Source of the DNA: Massospora cicadina
Taxonomy: Eukaryota > Entomophthoromycota > Entomophthoromycetes > Entomophthorales > Entomophthoraceae
Length of the DNA: 64,000 nt
Direction of reading: 5' to 3'
Assembly (NCBI GenBank): GCA_022478985.1
Contig: JAKSZP010005279.1
Coordinates: 248,001 to 312,000, forward strand
The position numbers and the translations under genes are program-made. Under the pieces are notes generated by a model, which worked only from the letters and a program-made list of their open reading frames with translations, searched no databases and was not told the origin of the DNA. Numbering within the stretch: the first letter of the stretch is position 1; each line of letters opens with the position of its first letter. Of the stretch, positions 1 through 10,929 are shown one piece after another.

Positions 1-995
1 TTCCAAAGGATGTGGTATTATCCTCATTTAAGCTCACTTTTAAAAATATATAATATAGAAGAAAATTATAAAAAGTTTGTGTAGTATATAATAGTATAGA
101 AATATAAATCAAAACATAAGGTTCAGAGGTCTTATAAAATATCAATAATAAGAGAAGCTTGGCTTATAATATAGCTAGAGGATTTATAGAAAGATGGCAA
201 CCAAAACATATACAATGGAAAATAAGTAACTGAGTAAAATAGGCTAAAATTATCTATAATAAAAGTATAGCTCAAATAAGATATAAACGTGATTAAGGGT
301 AATAAGACAAGTCAAACTATCATGTGTAATTTATAATATTGCCAGAAGGCATGTTAAGTCATGTTATGATGAATAGAAACTATATAAGTTATATCTCATA
401 TGATGGCATAAGTGAACTACAGTTAACTTGACTAATTTATCTTGTATATTGCTGTTGATAATTAAAATTACTTTCTAGTAACATAAATAATCAATATAAT
501 AGAATTGGACTTTCTCAAAAATATATCAAAAAAGTTAGCAGGTGACACTAATTAAAGTATAGCCCATTTTTATATGAAATCTAAAGCAGGTGGTATAAGT
601 ATGTCATTGTTTCAATAGTTTAGTCTAGCTTATTTCCAATAAGTAATAATTTTATAAAATAACCATATGTTATTCTTCCTTATTAACTTGATACAAAATC
701 ACATATTTTTATGTGTTTACTTTATTATCATAAAAAAGTCTATATACATATAGTATTATATTAAAATATTTGTAATATCACCATAATTAAATAGACAGAT
801 TTAAAAACTCTGTTAAATCTTACTTTGCATAATCTTAACTAAGATATAAATTTATCTGATATATAGTTATACTGACAAAGCTTGAACTCTAACTAAGAAA
901 AGAGGTTTATCTAAGTACTAATTTTTATAGTACCTTTTATTAAAAGATTAGAATAATACAGCATGACCTTATAGTACTAATGATCTTATATTATT
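1..995. other. AT-rich sequence, no gene seen
   Basis: No open frame of useful length, no retroelement motif and no RNA-gene signal could be recognised on either strand. Composition is strongly AT-biased, like the older decayed elements elsewhere in the window, so this is probably ancient transposon-derived or intergenic DNA. That interpretation is inference only. Confidence 0.6.
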
Positions 996-1010
996 AGAGC
1001 AATAAGCACT

Positions 1011-1038
1011 AGGGGTGGAAGGCAAGTTGTTAGGGCGT
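1011..1038 (+). mobile_element. SINE-like repeat, 5' (tRNA-like) part
   Basis: This short stretch ends in GGCAAGTTGTTAGGGCGT, which reads like the D-arm/A-box part of a tRNA. When the LTR retrotransposon 1039-9312 is removed, it joins directly to ATGGCTACC and then GGTTGCAGGTTTGATT, a B-box-like sequence, at 9318 onward. The reconstructed unit is flanked by a near-perfect 15-bp direct repeat (996-1010 and 9579-9593, 13 of 15 identical, core CAATAAGC), as expected for a SINE target-site duplication. The tRNA-like head is decayed (B box GGTTTGATTAC instead of GGTTCGANTCC), so this is not a functional tRNA gene. Confidence 0.6.
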
Positions 1039-2527
1039 TGTCAAGGAAATGGATAAGAAGTTTAGATTGGCCTGCCAGTTAGGATACAGAAGCGCCCAAA
1101 AAGCAAGCCACAATTCCAGAGGCATTGTTTCTTGAATGATGTTGTATGGCGCGGAAAGTTGGAAACAAATACTCATTGATATGCAGTGAGCGTGAAAAGA
1201 AATTTGGTAATAAACCAAGCAGTTTTAACTCTAGACCCCATGGGCCTCACTTCAGGGAGTTGCACTACCAGACTAGCTGCTTCAGTATTTTCAAAGGAAA
1301 GGGGTTGACACCAAAGCTGAGGTGAGAGGGCAATTACTTGCATGACGGTGAGATAATTGGCTCACAGGAATCCAATATCTGGTTATGGATGGCTTCAATG
1401 ATGGGATTAAATTCCCAGAAATTTTTTGCTCAGGAGATCCAGTTGACTATGAAAGGAGCTATCATGACCATCAAAATTGGTATAGATCATCCAATGTAAG
1501 GGCTGATGGGCCACCATGTTAGTGCCATTGGGAGCTCAGCAGAAAATTTTTTAAGAAAAATAAAAACTTTGGGAACTCATGGGAAATTTTATTGAAAGTG
1601 AAAATTATGGAATTGACTACCAATTTCCTCAGAGTGATGTGACTGATTAGTAGTGCTTGATTTAGGTCAGTTTGTCAAAGCATGGGATCAGGGCCCTCAA
1701 ATTTTGATCTAACTCAGCGAATTTTTGAGGGAGGGGAAAATGATTCTAATCTAAACCAACATCAAAGGAATTGATGGCAGGCCAAGTCGCTATCTGTTTG
1801 TCCGAAAATGCCTGACCCAATTTTTTACATTTATGGTGGTTAGCATGATGGCATCTGGCCTGATGGGCAATGGGAATCCCCCAGGGCCACCCCACATAGA
1901 GCCAGTCCCAACAGGTCAGAAATGGGTTCAGGATGGCCAAACTCCCCCATGCCTGGTCACTAAAGTGTTTGTTCAGCCAAATGGGTACCATCAATCACCA
2001 ATACCAATTTTTAATAATGGGCTTTGAACTATCAGTAACAGTTCCCATTGGAGCTACATGCCCATTGGGCTTTATACCTGAAAATTTCAAGGGGAGTTTG
2101 GAGTTGGCAACCTTACTGCTAAATGGCTTGATGCCATCAGCAATTTCAACTGAAAATTTGTTACTTATCCCCTTGACTATGAGTTGCACGCTCATTGGGC
2201 TTTATTCCTGTAGATTTTGGACATTATGACTTCAATTTTGAGATCTCAATGCCATCAGCTTTATAAAGTCCATCCAGATCATGGGGATGGCAGTTACCAA
2301 TGATTTCTGCGCAGATTTCCTTGATTTGTTTAACTAATTTGGTGGTGGCAAGTGCGGGGACTGGGGAAGGAATCTTCAGAGGGAGAGCTGTTACCCAGCA
2401 CTCGTCTACCACATGGGCAATGTCACCCTGTGTGATGGGAGGTGCAGTCTCCCTCGTCAGACCCTTTTTATTAGAGAATGGGAAAACTTCCTGGTCCATG
2501 CATAGGGTTCATTCCCCTGGACTTACA
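1039..2527 (-). repeat. 3' LTR of element E1 (left copy)
   Basis: This copy aligns along its whole length with 7822-9312. It begins TGTCAAGG and ends CTTACA on the plus strand, that is TG...CA in element orientation. The inner edge is adjacent to a purine run read on the minus strand (polypurine tract). A 91-codon open frame (2224-2499, minus) is shared with the other LTR, but its substitutions show no codon-position bias, so I treat it as chance. Confidence 0.85.
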
Positions 2528-2545
2528 TTACCCTTTCCTTTTGCC
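2528..2545 (-). other. Polypurine tract of element E1
   Basis: Read on the minus strand this is GGCAAAAGGAAAGGG followed by the LTR start. A purine-rich tract immediately upstream of the 3' LTR is the plus-strand priming site of LTR retrotransposons, so it supports both the orientation and the LTR boundary. Confidence 0.65.
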
Positions 2546-2639
2546 AAAGGAGGGGCGCCACCGCTGAGAAACTGTGAGAGCTACTTTTTTGTGAGCCTTG
2601 GTAACTTGATCGCCATTAAAGTAGCAACTTTTGAGGGGG

Positions 2640-2832
2640 ACAAAAAGCATTGGGTAGGATGCATGAAAAGCCTTGACCAGTTCCATTCAGTTTGTGAAAT
2701 CTCAGACCTTGACCCAGCTGTTCTCATAGGCTGGAAAACCCTTCCTAGTGATGTGATATTGAACTGACCCCCAAGATTTGCAGGATGCTAAATGCCTTCC
2801 ACTTCAGCCTCCTCTGCATCCTCAATCACTAT
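2640..2832 (-). pseudogene. Chromodomain at the end of E1 pol (frameshifted)
   Basis: Joined across frames on the minus strand, the sequence reads EVEGIL, then a short gap, then KGFPAYENSWV and MELVKAFHASYP. This is the pattern of a C-terminal chromodomain in chromoviruses (EVE-IL, then a W/KG-(F/Y)P--E-SWE core, then a VKAFH-like helix). Chromodomains of this class direct integration to heterochromatin, which suits the nested arrangement here. At least two frameshifts and two stop codons destroy the frame. The assignment rests on motif resemblance only. Confidence 0.6.
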
Positions 2833-2920
2833 CAGATCAGGATCTGAGGGGATAGTCCCTTTGAATGGGGACAGCTGAGATATGGGGAAACTGGATGTTG
2901 CTTCTAGTGAGATTGCAACT

Positions 2921-3912
2921 TCAACTGAAAAGCACCATTAACCAAATGCTCCTCCACCAAGTGGGGAAATTAACGCTTTCTTGCAAACTTCTTGGATGGT
3001 ACTGCATCCTCAAATGGCGCATATTGAGCATGACATATGAAACTACCATAATATTTTGGGCATGAAGCTGCTTCTGATCCACAAATTGCTTATAATCACT
3101 GATAGACTTAGTGAGATGCTCCCGCACCAAGGACTTGGTAGACCAAATGTGCTCTGAATGATCTGCGGCGGCTGGGATCTCTGGACGCAGACAAGGACTG
3201 ACTGAAAATGAGGGGTCATACCCCAAGTTTGCTTTACATAAGGAAAACCCTATAGAGGCATGTGTACCATTATTATAAGCAAATTGAGTGAGAGGAAGGT
3301 CATTGGCCCAGTTATCCTGCGCAGCTTCAGAATAACAACGCAAGTACTGTTCCAAGCTCTGATTAACCTGCTCGGTTTGTCCATTAGACTATAGATGATA
3401 TGCTGTGGATCAACAGAGTGTAACTTTTAAAATTGATAAAAGCTCATTTCAGAATAACGCTGTAAACTGGGGTCCATGGTTTCTGATAATCTTCTTCAGA
3501 CTAAACATAGAAAACACATGGCGCACAAAGAGACTGGCAGTTTCTTTTGAAGAAATAGCAGAAGAGCATGGGATAAATAGGGCAAATTTTGTAAAATGAT
3601 CAACCATCACCATCACCACATTAAACCCATTAGAACAGGGAAGTTTGGCAATAAAATTTACGGACACTGATGTCCATGGGCCCTCCGCCTGTTATAAGGG
3701 AATAAGGAGACCATTCCTTCCTGACCAATCTGACTTAGATTTGCGCAGGTAACACAATTGGTGATCCAGACTGGTACTTCTTTTGACAACCCCACCCAAC
3801 CATAGGCACATTTAACTAGGTCGATACATTTCTTATTAGAAGGATGGCCAACTGTGGGGGGATTGTGATGATCCTGAAACACTTTGGCTCTAAAAAGAGG
3901 AGGGACCCACAA
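2921..3912 (-). pseudogene. Integrase of element E1
   Basis: Three overlapping minus-strand frames together cover a Ty3/gypsy integrase. The zinc-binding part (3658-3912) shows HH-----GHPSNKK and later NCVTCA, fitting HHCC. The catalytic core (3449-3667) shows VMVMVDHFTKFA with the first catalytic Asp, then IRNHGPQF where family members have SDRGPQF, so the second Asp is Asn. The third part (2921-3355) includes EQYLRC and FAYNNGTHASIG. The frames are separated by stops. The reaction would be integration of the cDNA in the nucleus; this copy cannot be active. Confidence 0.85.
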
Positions 3913-4169
3913 TCACAACCAAAACTGAATAAGACCCTCCACTAAGAAATATAGGGAATGCCTATGAGCTGTGAGGGTCATTTGTTCCAATAGCTCCACT
4001 CCTTTGGGACAGGTCATTTGGGCTGCTAAAACCCGTGAAATAAGAGGCGCATCAGGAGTTAAGTCCACTTATGAGACCACGTGAGGTACAATGGATAAGA
4101 TTTAAATGATGGGAATTATGGTGACCTGACCGCTTCATCTGAGTCTATAGGGCAATGAGCAGGGTTGCA

Positions 4170-4690
4170 ACTGAGGAAATCAGGGAGCACATTTAATGTG
4201 CCTTTCAAAAACGCATAATTAAAGATGAAACTACACAAATCCTGGCAAGTGTAAGCTTTCCTATTGTCAACTTCTGTGGTTTATGAAAATAAAAAGGCTT
4301 GGTGATCTGTATGTACCGTTAACTCATATTGGGCGCCTTGTAACAGATACTATCAATGAGTCAAGGCCCATGCAATAGCTCCAACTTCCTTACCATAGAT
4401 GGCCCAAGATTGTTCAGTAGAAGAAAACTTGCAAAAAAATAAGTGATTAGACGTTTTAAACCATTGTGCTCCTGAAGTAGGACGGCCCTGATTGCAACAG
4501 ATGAGGCATTAAATGCTATGATATAGGTTTAGAGGGATCTTTTTGTTTTAAGATGGTAAAGATAAGAAAACCTCTTTAATTGACTCAAATGCTTGCTGGC
4601 ACTTGGGTATCCAACGAAAGGAAACATTCTTACCCGTGAGTGGATGAAGATGAGTAGCTAACTAGGATAGGGCTTAGGAAAAACTCTTAA
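4170..4690 (-). pseudogene. RNase H region of element E1
   Basis: Minus-strand reading across frames gives GKEVGAIAWAL and VHTDHQAF followed by LPDFLSCNP, matching the Ty3/gypsy RNase H order (KELLAIV--L, then TDH--L, then AD-LSR--P). Several stops interrupt the frame. It sits between the reverse transcriptase at higher coordinates and the integrase at lower coordinates, as expected for minus orientation. RNase H would remove the RNA strand during cDNA synthesis. Confidence 0.75.
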
Positions 4691-5529
4691 AAAAATGATG
4701 GTGCCCAAAAATCTTCTCAATTGTTTTTGGGTTGTTGGAGTTGGGCATTTGCAGATGGCATCCAAATTGTTGTGGGTGGGGGATAGCATACCCATCTTTT
4801 AGGACAAGATTACCCAAAAAGGTAACCTCCTCCCCTATAAAACTCGCATTTTGAAAGCTTGACAAACAGGCCCGCCTTGTGCAAGGCAGCCACTAATGCT
4901 TCCAAGACTTTTGTGTGTTGTTTGGTTATCAGGGAGTGAACCAAAATATTGTCAATGTATGCAGCTGCGCAAGTGAATCAGAGGTCACACAGCACGCTAT
5001 TGATCATTCTTTGAAATGTATCAAGTGCATTATTAACCCAAAGGACATTATGTGAAATTAAAAATACCCCTCTTTGTTTGGATAGCAATAAGCCATTCCA
5101 GACCTTTCATCACCTGAATTTAATTAAAGGCATTAATAAGGTCAATTTTAGAGAACATAAAGACTTACCAATCACTTGACTGATAGTTTGCTCCAGTGGC
5201 AAAGGGTAGGGATCATGAAATGTGATTTTATTTAGGAGACCATAATCCATGCAGTGGCAAAGGGAACCATTAGCCTTCTTGGCAAAAACGATGGGAGAAG
5301 TAACTGATGATGTCTTTTTAAACATCCACCCTTTCTTAAGCATGTCGTCCAACCATACATTGAGAGCATCCTCCTCCTCTGCAGTATACAGGTACAAAGG
5401 GCAGTTTATACTCACCACCTGAATCGTTGCTCTAAACCCTAAATTGAATTTAGTATGATGGGGAAGATGATCCGCCTTCTTAGAATTGAAGATACTTTGA
5501 TATCCCATTAATGCCTCAGGAAAATCCAA
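4690..5529 (-). pseudogene. Reverse transcriptase of element E1
   Basis: The longest open part (5110-5529, 139 codons) shows EEEDALNVWLDDMLKKG, then SPIVFAKKANGSL, MDYGLLNKIT and DPYPLPL, the N-terminal RT motifs of Ty3/gypsy pol. Further on, AAYIDNILVHS at about 4936-4968 is the active-site box with its second Asp replaced by Asn (YIDN at 4948-4959). The frame GNLVLKDGYAI continues at 4674-4865 and represents the RT end. Frameshifts separate the parts. The protein would copy element RNA into DNA; this copy is inactive. Confidence 0.85.
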
Positions 5530-5781
5530 TGGGAGACTGCAGGGGATACAAGGGAAGTGATGGAACTGCAGCTTTGAGTTTTAGTAAGGGTATCCACTAA
5601 AGGAAAATCACCCTCTGTCTGGCCATTAGCAAATGTCAACATATTAAACTTCAGGTGAATTCTAACATGCTGTTGGCGCCACCAACCCACCCCCAAAATT
5701 ACTGGAAACGCCAAGTTCAGAATTGCAGAGAACTGATCGCAAAAGCTAAACTGGTGAACAAAGAAAGATACTTGGCGTCAT
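5508..5781 (-). pseudogene. End of E1 aspartic protease and linker to RT
   Basis: The minus-strand frame at 5508-5714 reads AFPVILGVGWWRQQHVRIHL and NMLTFANGQTEGDFPLV. It aligns with the protease end of the element at the right edge of the window (PIILGVE then FDVRTNLKENTLSLTLKNG), so the two elements are related. The upstream half of the domain lies beyond the solo LTR, at about 6626-6760, where GNFMSVKLAHQLNL is readable but the DSG active site is not recognisable. Confidence 0.65.
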
Positions 5782-5786
5782 ACTAG

Positions 5787-6621
5787 TGTTGAGTTTTTGG
5801 GTTTTGCTTCAGAGGGCTGGTTCTTCTTTGGATGCGGAATGGAGTGTCAAGCGTCTATTATGTGAGGATAATAGACAGGATGGTAATTATAATTTAAATT
5901 ATAGCTTCTTTGGTAGTATTTAATTTGTATACCCAGTTTTTATTATTTGGACGATGGCACGCCGCCCTGATCTTACTGATCCCAAGTAAAAACCAACTAA
6001 TACAAAAGAAAGTACTAAACAACAAACAAGTTTATAAATTAAATTATAAATAAGTCCAGTAGTTGAATAACTATTAGTCTCAACTTAAGGGGTATTTATA
6101 GGGTTCAATGTTCACCACATCTTACCCATGACGTCTCATTTTCAGTGGCACTTGGTCACATAAAAAGTTTGTAAGAACGTCTACAAATACTTCAACTCAG
6201 GGCATCATGCTCAGCCTCAGGATTGAAGTAAACACTGTCATCATTCTCAAGATGGCGTTTCATACATTTCTTCAAAATAGCTGAACTGATTCACTTTCAC
6301 ATGCAATCAGCAGCACATAACAAGGCAATTTGTATCACTAATTAGTAATTAATTCAATCAAAAACTCGACTGACATTAAAAACTAATTTTGACATAGACA
6401 ACAAAGCCCACAAGCCCAAGTCATTAAATCAAAACTTAAGTTTAAGTTTGACCTAACCAACAAGGCCTTTGAGACCATGTCATCATAGTCAAATATAATT
6501 AAGTGAAATCACTAGGCCGCAATTCCCAAGTTTGGATATACTTAGGATACACCTGAACCATAATCGCTGATATCTGATATGATTGAATATCTGATGATTA
6601 GGTCCAGTCAATTACTCAACA
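5787..6621. mobile_element. Solo LTR, 835 bp, inside E1
   Basis: The segment begins TGTTGAGT and ends ACTCAACA, a perfect 8-bp terminal inversion typical of LTR ends. CTAG (or ACTAG if the last A is shared) occurs on both sides (5782-5786 and 6621-6625). It interrupts the E1 protease between GNFMSVKLAHQ and the ILGVGWW part. No coding capacity is visible inside. No homologous LTR was recognised elsewhere in the window, so the parent family is unknown. Confidence 0.75.
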
Positions 6622-6625
6622 CTAG

Positions 6626-7821
6626 GTATGAGGGCTGGGAGGCCAATGAAGCGACCATCACCATAGGACCCAAGTCCAGGTCAGGTTCAACTGGTGGGCT
6701 AACTTTACACTCATAAAATTACCCGCTGACTGTTGCCCACCAAGGCCTCAAAGGATATGTGGTGAGCTCTGATACTAATCTTCATGGACAATTAAAAATA
6801 GCTGAAGTTGTTTATTGGCAGCTTTGGTCTCTTCTGCTGTAAATTAAGAGATAGCTAGTAAATCAGGTGGAAGTTTGGGCTCCTTTTTGAAAGTAAAGTT
6901 GGGAAGAGTAAGGGTTTAGGAACCAGCTTCTTCAATCTGGGCTTTTACTGACTCATTAATAGATTAATCGGGATAATTTGACTCAGGCGCAGGGATATTG
7001 GTTGACTCTGGGTCCAGTACCAATACTGGATCAACGTTGAGAACAGAATACAAGTCACTGTTGGGTAGACAATCATATAGTTTCCAACTTGAAGGCGGAA
7101 AGCATGGCGAAGGGAGGAATTGATGGAGGTCACAGTCTAACACATTTGTTCCACTGTCCCCATAGGGGTGGACCAGACTTTGTAATGAGCAGAGGCAGAA
7201 TGCAATGCCTATCTAAAAATTGCTTGGAGCATATCATTTAAAAACTCAAGTGTGGGAGCCTGTTCATGGAGGATTGTGATTGATGAGGCCAAGCTAGGGT
7301 TTCAGCCATAAAGAAAAGTAATTGAAATAAACGTTCTGAACGTGACATGGGGGTTTCAAAGCAGCTAATACTGCCACAACAAATGAAGTAGGATCACCCA
7401 CATGAGCGGTGGAACGCAGAAGTCCTTGCACCCAAAGATAGGCTTCCCTTCCTCTGCATCCAAAAGGGCAACACCTTGCTGGGCGTTGGATAGTGACGCA
7501 GCATTATTCAGGGAAATGGCAGATTGCATTTGCACTTTGGCAAGGGTGTCAAGCACCTGATTAGCAATATCTCAGGAGGGTACAGTCAAATTTCATTCTT
7601 GAGAATAAGTCGAGGGAAGAGTAGCAGCCCACGGGGCCCTGCTACCATGGAGAAAGTTTTTTCAAAGCATCTTGAACGCTGCTCACAAAATTGCCAACTA
7701 ACCAAACAAACAGCAGAAGACAAACTAATGACTGTACATTCATTTTGGTAAAGGGTAACCACTGCAGTGCACAACTCTAAGAGAAGGGCAGGAATGGCTG
7801 GAAATAATGGTTGATCAATTA
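6626..7821 (-). pseudogene. gag and protease start of element E1, strongly decayed
   Basis: This is the internal region between the 5' LTR (7822-9312) and the solo LTR. Minus-strand frames such as 7365-7556 (TLAKVQMQSAISLNNAAS, predicted helical) are gag-like in position, but I see no CCHC zinc knuckle. The end near 6650-6730 reads GNFMSVKLAHQLNL, the start of the aspartic protease. Immediately inside the LTR, minus-strand TAATTGATCAACCATT does not resemble a TGG-starting primer site, so the priming mode of this element is unclear. Confidence 0.55.
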
Positions 7822-9312
7822 CGTCAGGGCAACAGCATAAGAAGTTTAAACTGGCCTGCCAGTTGGGATGCAGAAGTACACAAAAAGCAATCCAGAATGC
7901 CAGAGGCATTGCCATTTGAATGAAGTTGTATGGCACAGGAAGTTGGGAAACAAGTACTCATTGATGTGCAGTGAGTGTGAAAAGAATCTGGTAATTAACC
8001 AAGAAGTTATGACTTTAGACCCCGCGAGCCTCACTTCAGAGAGTTTCACTAATGGACTAGCTGCTTCAGAATTTTCAAAGGAAGGGGTTGACACCAAAGC
8101 AGAGGTGAGGGCGTGGATCCTTGCATGAAGGTGAGATAATTGAGCCCATAGGAATCTGATATCCTGGTGGCAGATGGCTCCAACGACAGGATTAAATTCC
8201 CAGAAATTTCTTGCTCAGGAGATTCAATTGAATATGGAGTGAGCTATCATGATCATCAAAACTGGTATAGTCCATCCAATGTAAGGGCTGATGGGCCGCC
8301 ATGTTAGTGCCATTGGGAGCTCAGCAGGAAAAATTTGGAAAAAATAAAAAATTTGGTAACTTGCAGATAATTTTTTTTGAAAGTGAAAATTAAGAAATTG
8401 GCCAACAACTTCCTCTGTGCAATAAGACTGATAATTTAGTGTTTAATTTGGGTCAGCTTGTCAAAGCATGGGATCAGGGACCTCAAATTCTGACCTAACC
8501 CAGAAAATTTTCGAGGGAGGGTAAAATGATTTTAATCTGAACTGACTTGAAAGGAATTGGCGGCAGGCTAAGTTGCTATCCGTTTGTCTGAAAATGCCTG
8601 ACCTGAGGCTTTACTGAACTTATAGTAGTTAGTGTGATGGCATCTGGCCCAATATGCAATGGGAATCCCCCAGGGCCACCCCACATAGGGGCATTCCCAA
8701 CGGGTCAGAAACAGGTCTGGGATGGCCAACCCACCTGTTCCCAGTTGCTGGAGCATTTGTTTGGCCAAATGGGTACCATTGATCACCAATTATGATTTTT
8801 GAAATGGGGCCTAAACTATCAGCAACAGTCCTATTGGAGATACATGCCTGTCAGGCTTTGTCCCAAACGATTTCAAAGGAAGTTTGGAGTCAGTAATTGT
8901 ACTTCTCAATGGCTCGATGCCATTAGTGATTTTGACTGAGAATTCCTTACTTGTCCCCTTTTGATTGAGTCATGCGCCCATTGGGCTCTATTACCATAAA
9001 TTTTGGACACTCCAACTTCAATTTTGAGGGCTCAAAGCCATCAGCTTTATAAATTTCATCCAGCTCATGGGGATGACATTTACCAATGATTTCTGCGCAG
9101 ATTTCCTTGATTTGGCAAACTAATTTGGCAGTGGAAAGTGTGGGGACTGGGGGAGGAATCTTCAGATTGAGAGCTGTTACCCAGCACTCGTCTACCACAT
9201 GGGTGAGGACACCCTGTGTGATGAGAGGTACAGCCTCCCTCGTCAGACCCTTTTTATTAGAGAATGGGAAAACTTCCTGATCCACGCCAGGGGACGTTCC
9301 ACTGGACTTATA
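7822..9312 (-). repeat. 5' LTR of element E1 (right copy)
   Basis: Homologous to 1039-2527 over its full length with scattered substitutions. It begins CGTCAGGG (the expected TG has become CG) and ends CTTATA. The downstream flank GGAGT matches the upstream flank GGCGT of the left LTR at 4 of 5 positions. It shares the minus-strand frame 8947-9285 with the left LTR. Confidence 0.85.
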
Positions 9313-9317
9313 GGAGT

Positions 9318-9582
9318 ATGGCTACCAATCTGAAGGTTGCAGGTTTGATTACTTCCCTTTGCACATTGATTGGGGTGCCAGCCAAAGGAAGCTATTGGCA
9401 GTTAGTAGGTCTAACAACACGAAAACCTTACCCATGACATAACCAAAAAAATGAGTCACAATCTGGAGGTAAAAAACTTTCTTTGAAAAAGTAGACCCTG
9501 CTCAGGTTTCATGTCAATGTTTACCTTCTTTCTTTAAGTAATGTCCGTCTCCTGTTTGGCTTGCCTTATATAAATATAAGAA
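9318..9582 (+). mobile_element. SINE-like repeat, 3' part
   Basis: Continues the tRNA-like head at 1011-1038: ATGGCTACCAATCTGAAGG followed by the B-box-like GGTTGCAGGTTTGATTAC, then about 220 bp of unrelated body ending before AGAACAATAAGCGCT (9579-9593), which matches 996-1010. The total reconstructed length is about 300 bp, typical of tRNA-derived SINEs. No long A tail is visible at the end. Family and tRNA identity cannot be assigned from sequence alone. Confidence 0.6.
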
Positions 9583-9593
9583 CAATAAGCGCT

Positions 9594-10905
9594 TTGATCA
9601 TCTAGAATAAAAATTATGTAAAGTATTTTTATTTTGTGACAAAAAACAAGTGTGAAAACCTTTTTAATAAAATTATTACTTTACTCAATCTTAAAAAACC
9701 TCTTCAATAAAAAAGGTATCTTTTCAAACAATATATGACTATTTCATAAATTAGTCCTTTTGTTTAAAGTTCATATAAGATAAAGGTAAGTTTTATGTAG
9801 ATATATACATAACTGATAATCATAGCCATTTATAAAATATAACAAGTTCTGAGAAATCTCAATAGTTTGGGTTAACTTTTGCCCTTAGAATAGAACCCTT
9901 GCAATAATCAGCAATTTATTTTAGTTAATAAATTTAGCAAAGATGATAATAACCAATGCTTATCAAGGTTCTTTAACCACCAATAAACAAATATTTTGGA
10001 ATCCATCAATAACTATGATTAAGGCCCTTTTATAGCTGGAAACAATAATGATGAAATTATCTCTATAAGGCTAACAGCAGCCATTTAAATTCAATAGTCT
10101 GAGTTGATGACAATCAAGGCCCTTTATAGATGAAAATTACAAAAAAATAATCTATTAACTACATATGATGGCCAAAATCAATACTTATTAGTTCTGAACA
10201 TAAAAGGAGTATCTATTAATAAGCATCTGTGTGAGATTGTCATATTGATAACTTGATTAATAGAGAAATTTCACAGAATCAAATAGTGGCACCACAAAGA
10301 GCCACAAGTGTCACTATAATCATGTGGAGTACAAGTACAGGTAAATAAGAAGTAAATCATGGGATATACATTATATAATATGAGTTACACAAAGAATTAA
10401 ACAGAAAAAGGATATGACATCTATAAATCCTAAACCAAGATGAATTTCAAAATTTATATTGTATTTTGGTATGCAACTAATAATTATCAGATAATTCTCA
10501 AGTTTTATTTTTTATACAGATTTTGCCATCATTTAATAGTTATTCAATTTTTTTTATATTAAAAATGTCTACTTATCACAGAATTTAAATTGTTAGTTTA
10601 CTTTACTTTCATGTTTAATAACAGTTGTATAACTCATAGAAGAGTTGCCATCAGAAATTCAGAATTTAGTATATTTCTCAAGTAGAGGGTTAGAAGAGTC
10701 CCTGTGTGCCTAAGAGAAGATTTAATAAGGGTAAAACTAAGTTTCAACTAGGCTTATTGCTTTTATCATGAGTAAAATCCTCTAATAATGAAGAACAAAT
10801 CAACTAATTTTATGACAGTGCACTTTATAAAAAATAATCTATTAATTCCAATTCACACCCTGGCACCAGCATTCTATGAGACAGAGAGGGTGGAACTTCC
10901 AAAAA
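9594..10905. other. AT-rich sequence upstream of element A
   Basis: No gene or protein motif was recognised. The last few hundred bases directly precede a primer-binding site at 10906, so they probably contain the 5' LTR of element A. I could not define that LTR because no second copy was found in the window. Confidence 0.5.
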
Positions 10906-10925
10906 TGGTGCTCATTACAGGGGGC
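10906..10925 (+). other. Primer-binding site of element A
   Basis: TGGTGCTCATTACAGGGGGC differs at one base from the sites at 18727 and 30811. It starts with TGG, complementary to the CCA end of a tRNA, as in LTR retrotransposons. It is followed by gag-like and protease-like sequence on the same strand. Confidence 0.7.
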
Positions 10926-10929
10926 GCCG

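Larger units (their letters stand above)
1039..9312 (-). mobile_element. Ty3/gypsy retrotransposon (element E1), chromovirus type, degenerate
   Basis: A complete but dead LTR retrotransposon reading leftward. It has two LTRs of 1489 and 1491 bp and pol order protease, reverse transcriptase, RNase H, integrase, chromodomain. The flanks GGCGT (1034-1038) and GGAGT (9313-9317) match at 4 of 5 bases and fit a 5-bp target duplication. Removing the element restores a contiguous tRNA-like SINE, which independently confirms the ends. Catalytic residues are lost: RT YIDN instead of YIDD, and integrase N instead of D in the second catalytic position. LTR identity estimated by eye is about 85-87%, so this is an old insertion. 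A separate 835-bp solo LTR sits in its protease region. Confidence 0.88.

Noticed and set aside
2300..2767. Plus-strand open frame of 155 codons.
   Set aside because: It lies across the E1 LTR and chromodomain, which read on the minus strand, and is a shadow frame.
8947..9285. Open frame in both E1 LTR copies (also 2224-2499), possibly a coding gene.
   Set aside because: The copies differ at all codon positions and at many residues, as expected for non-coding LTR sequence.
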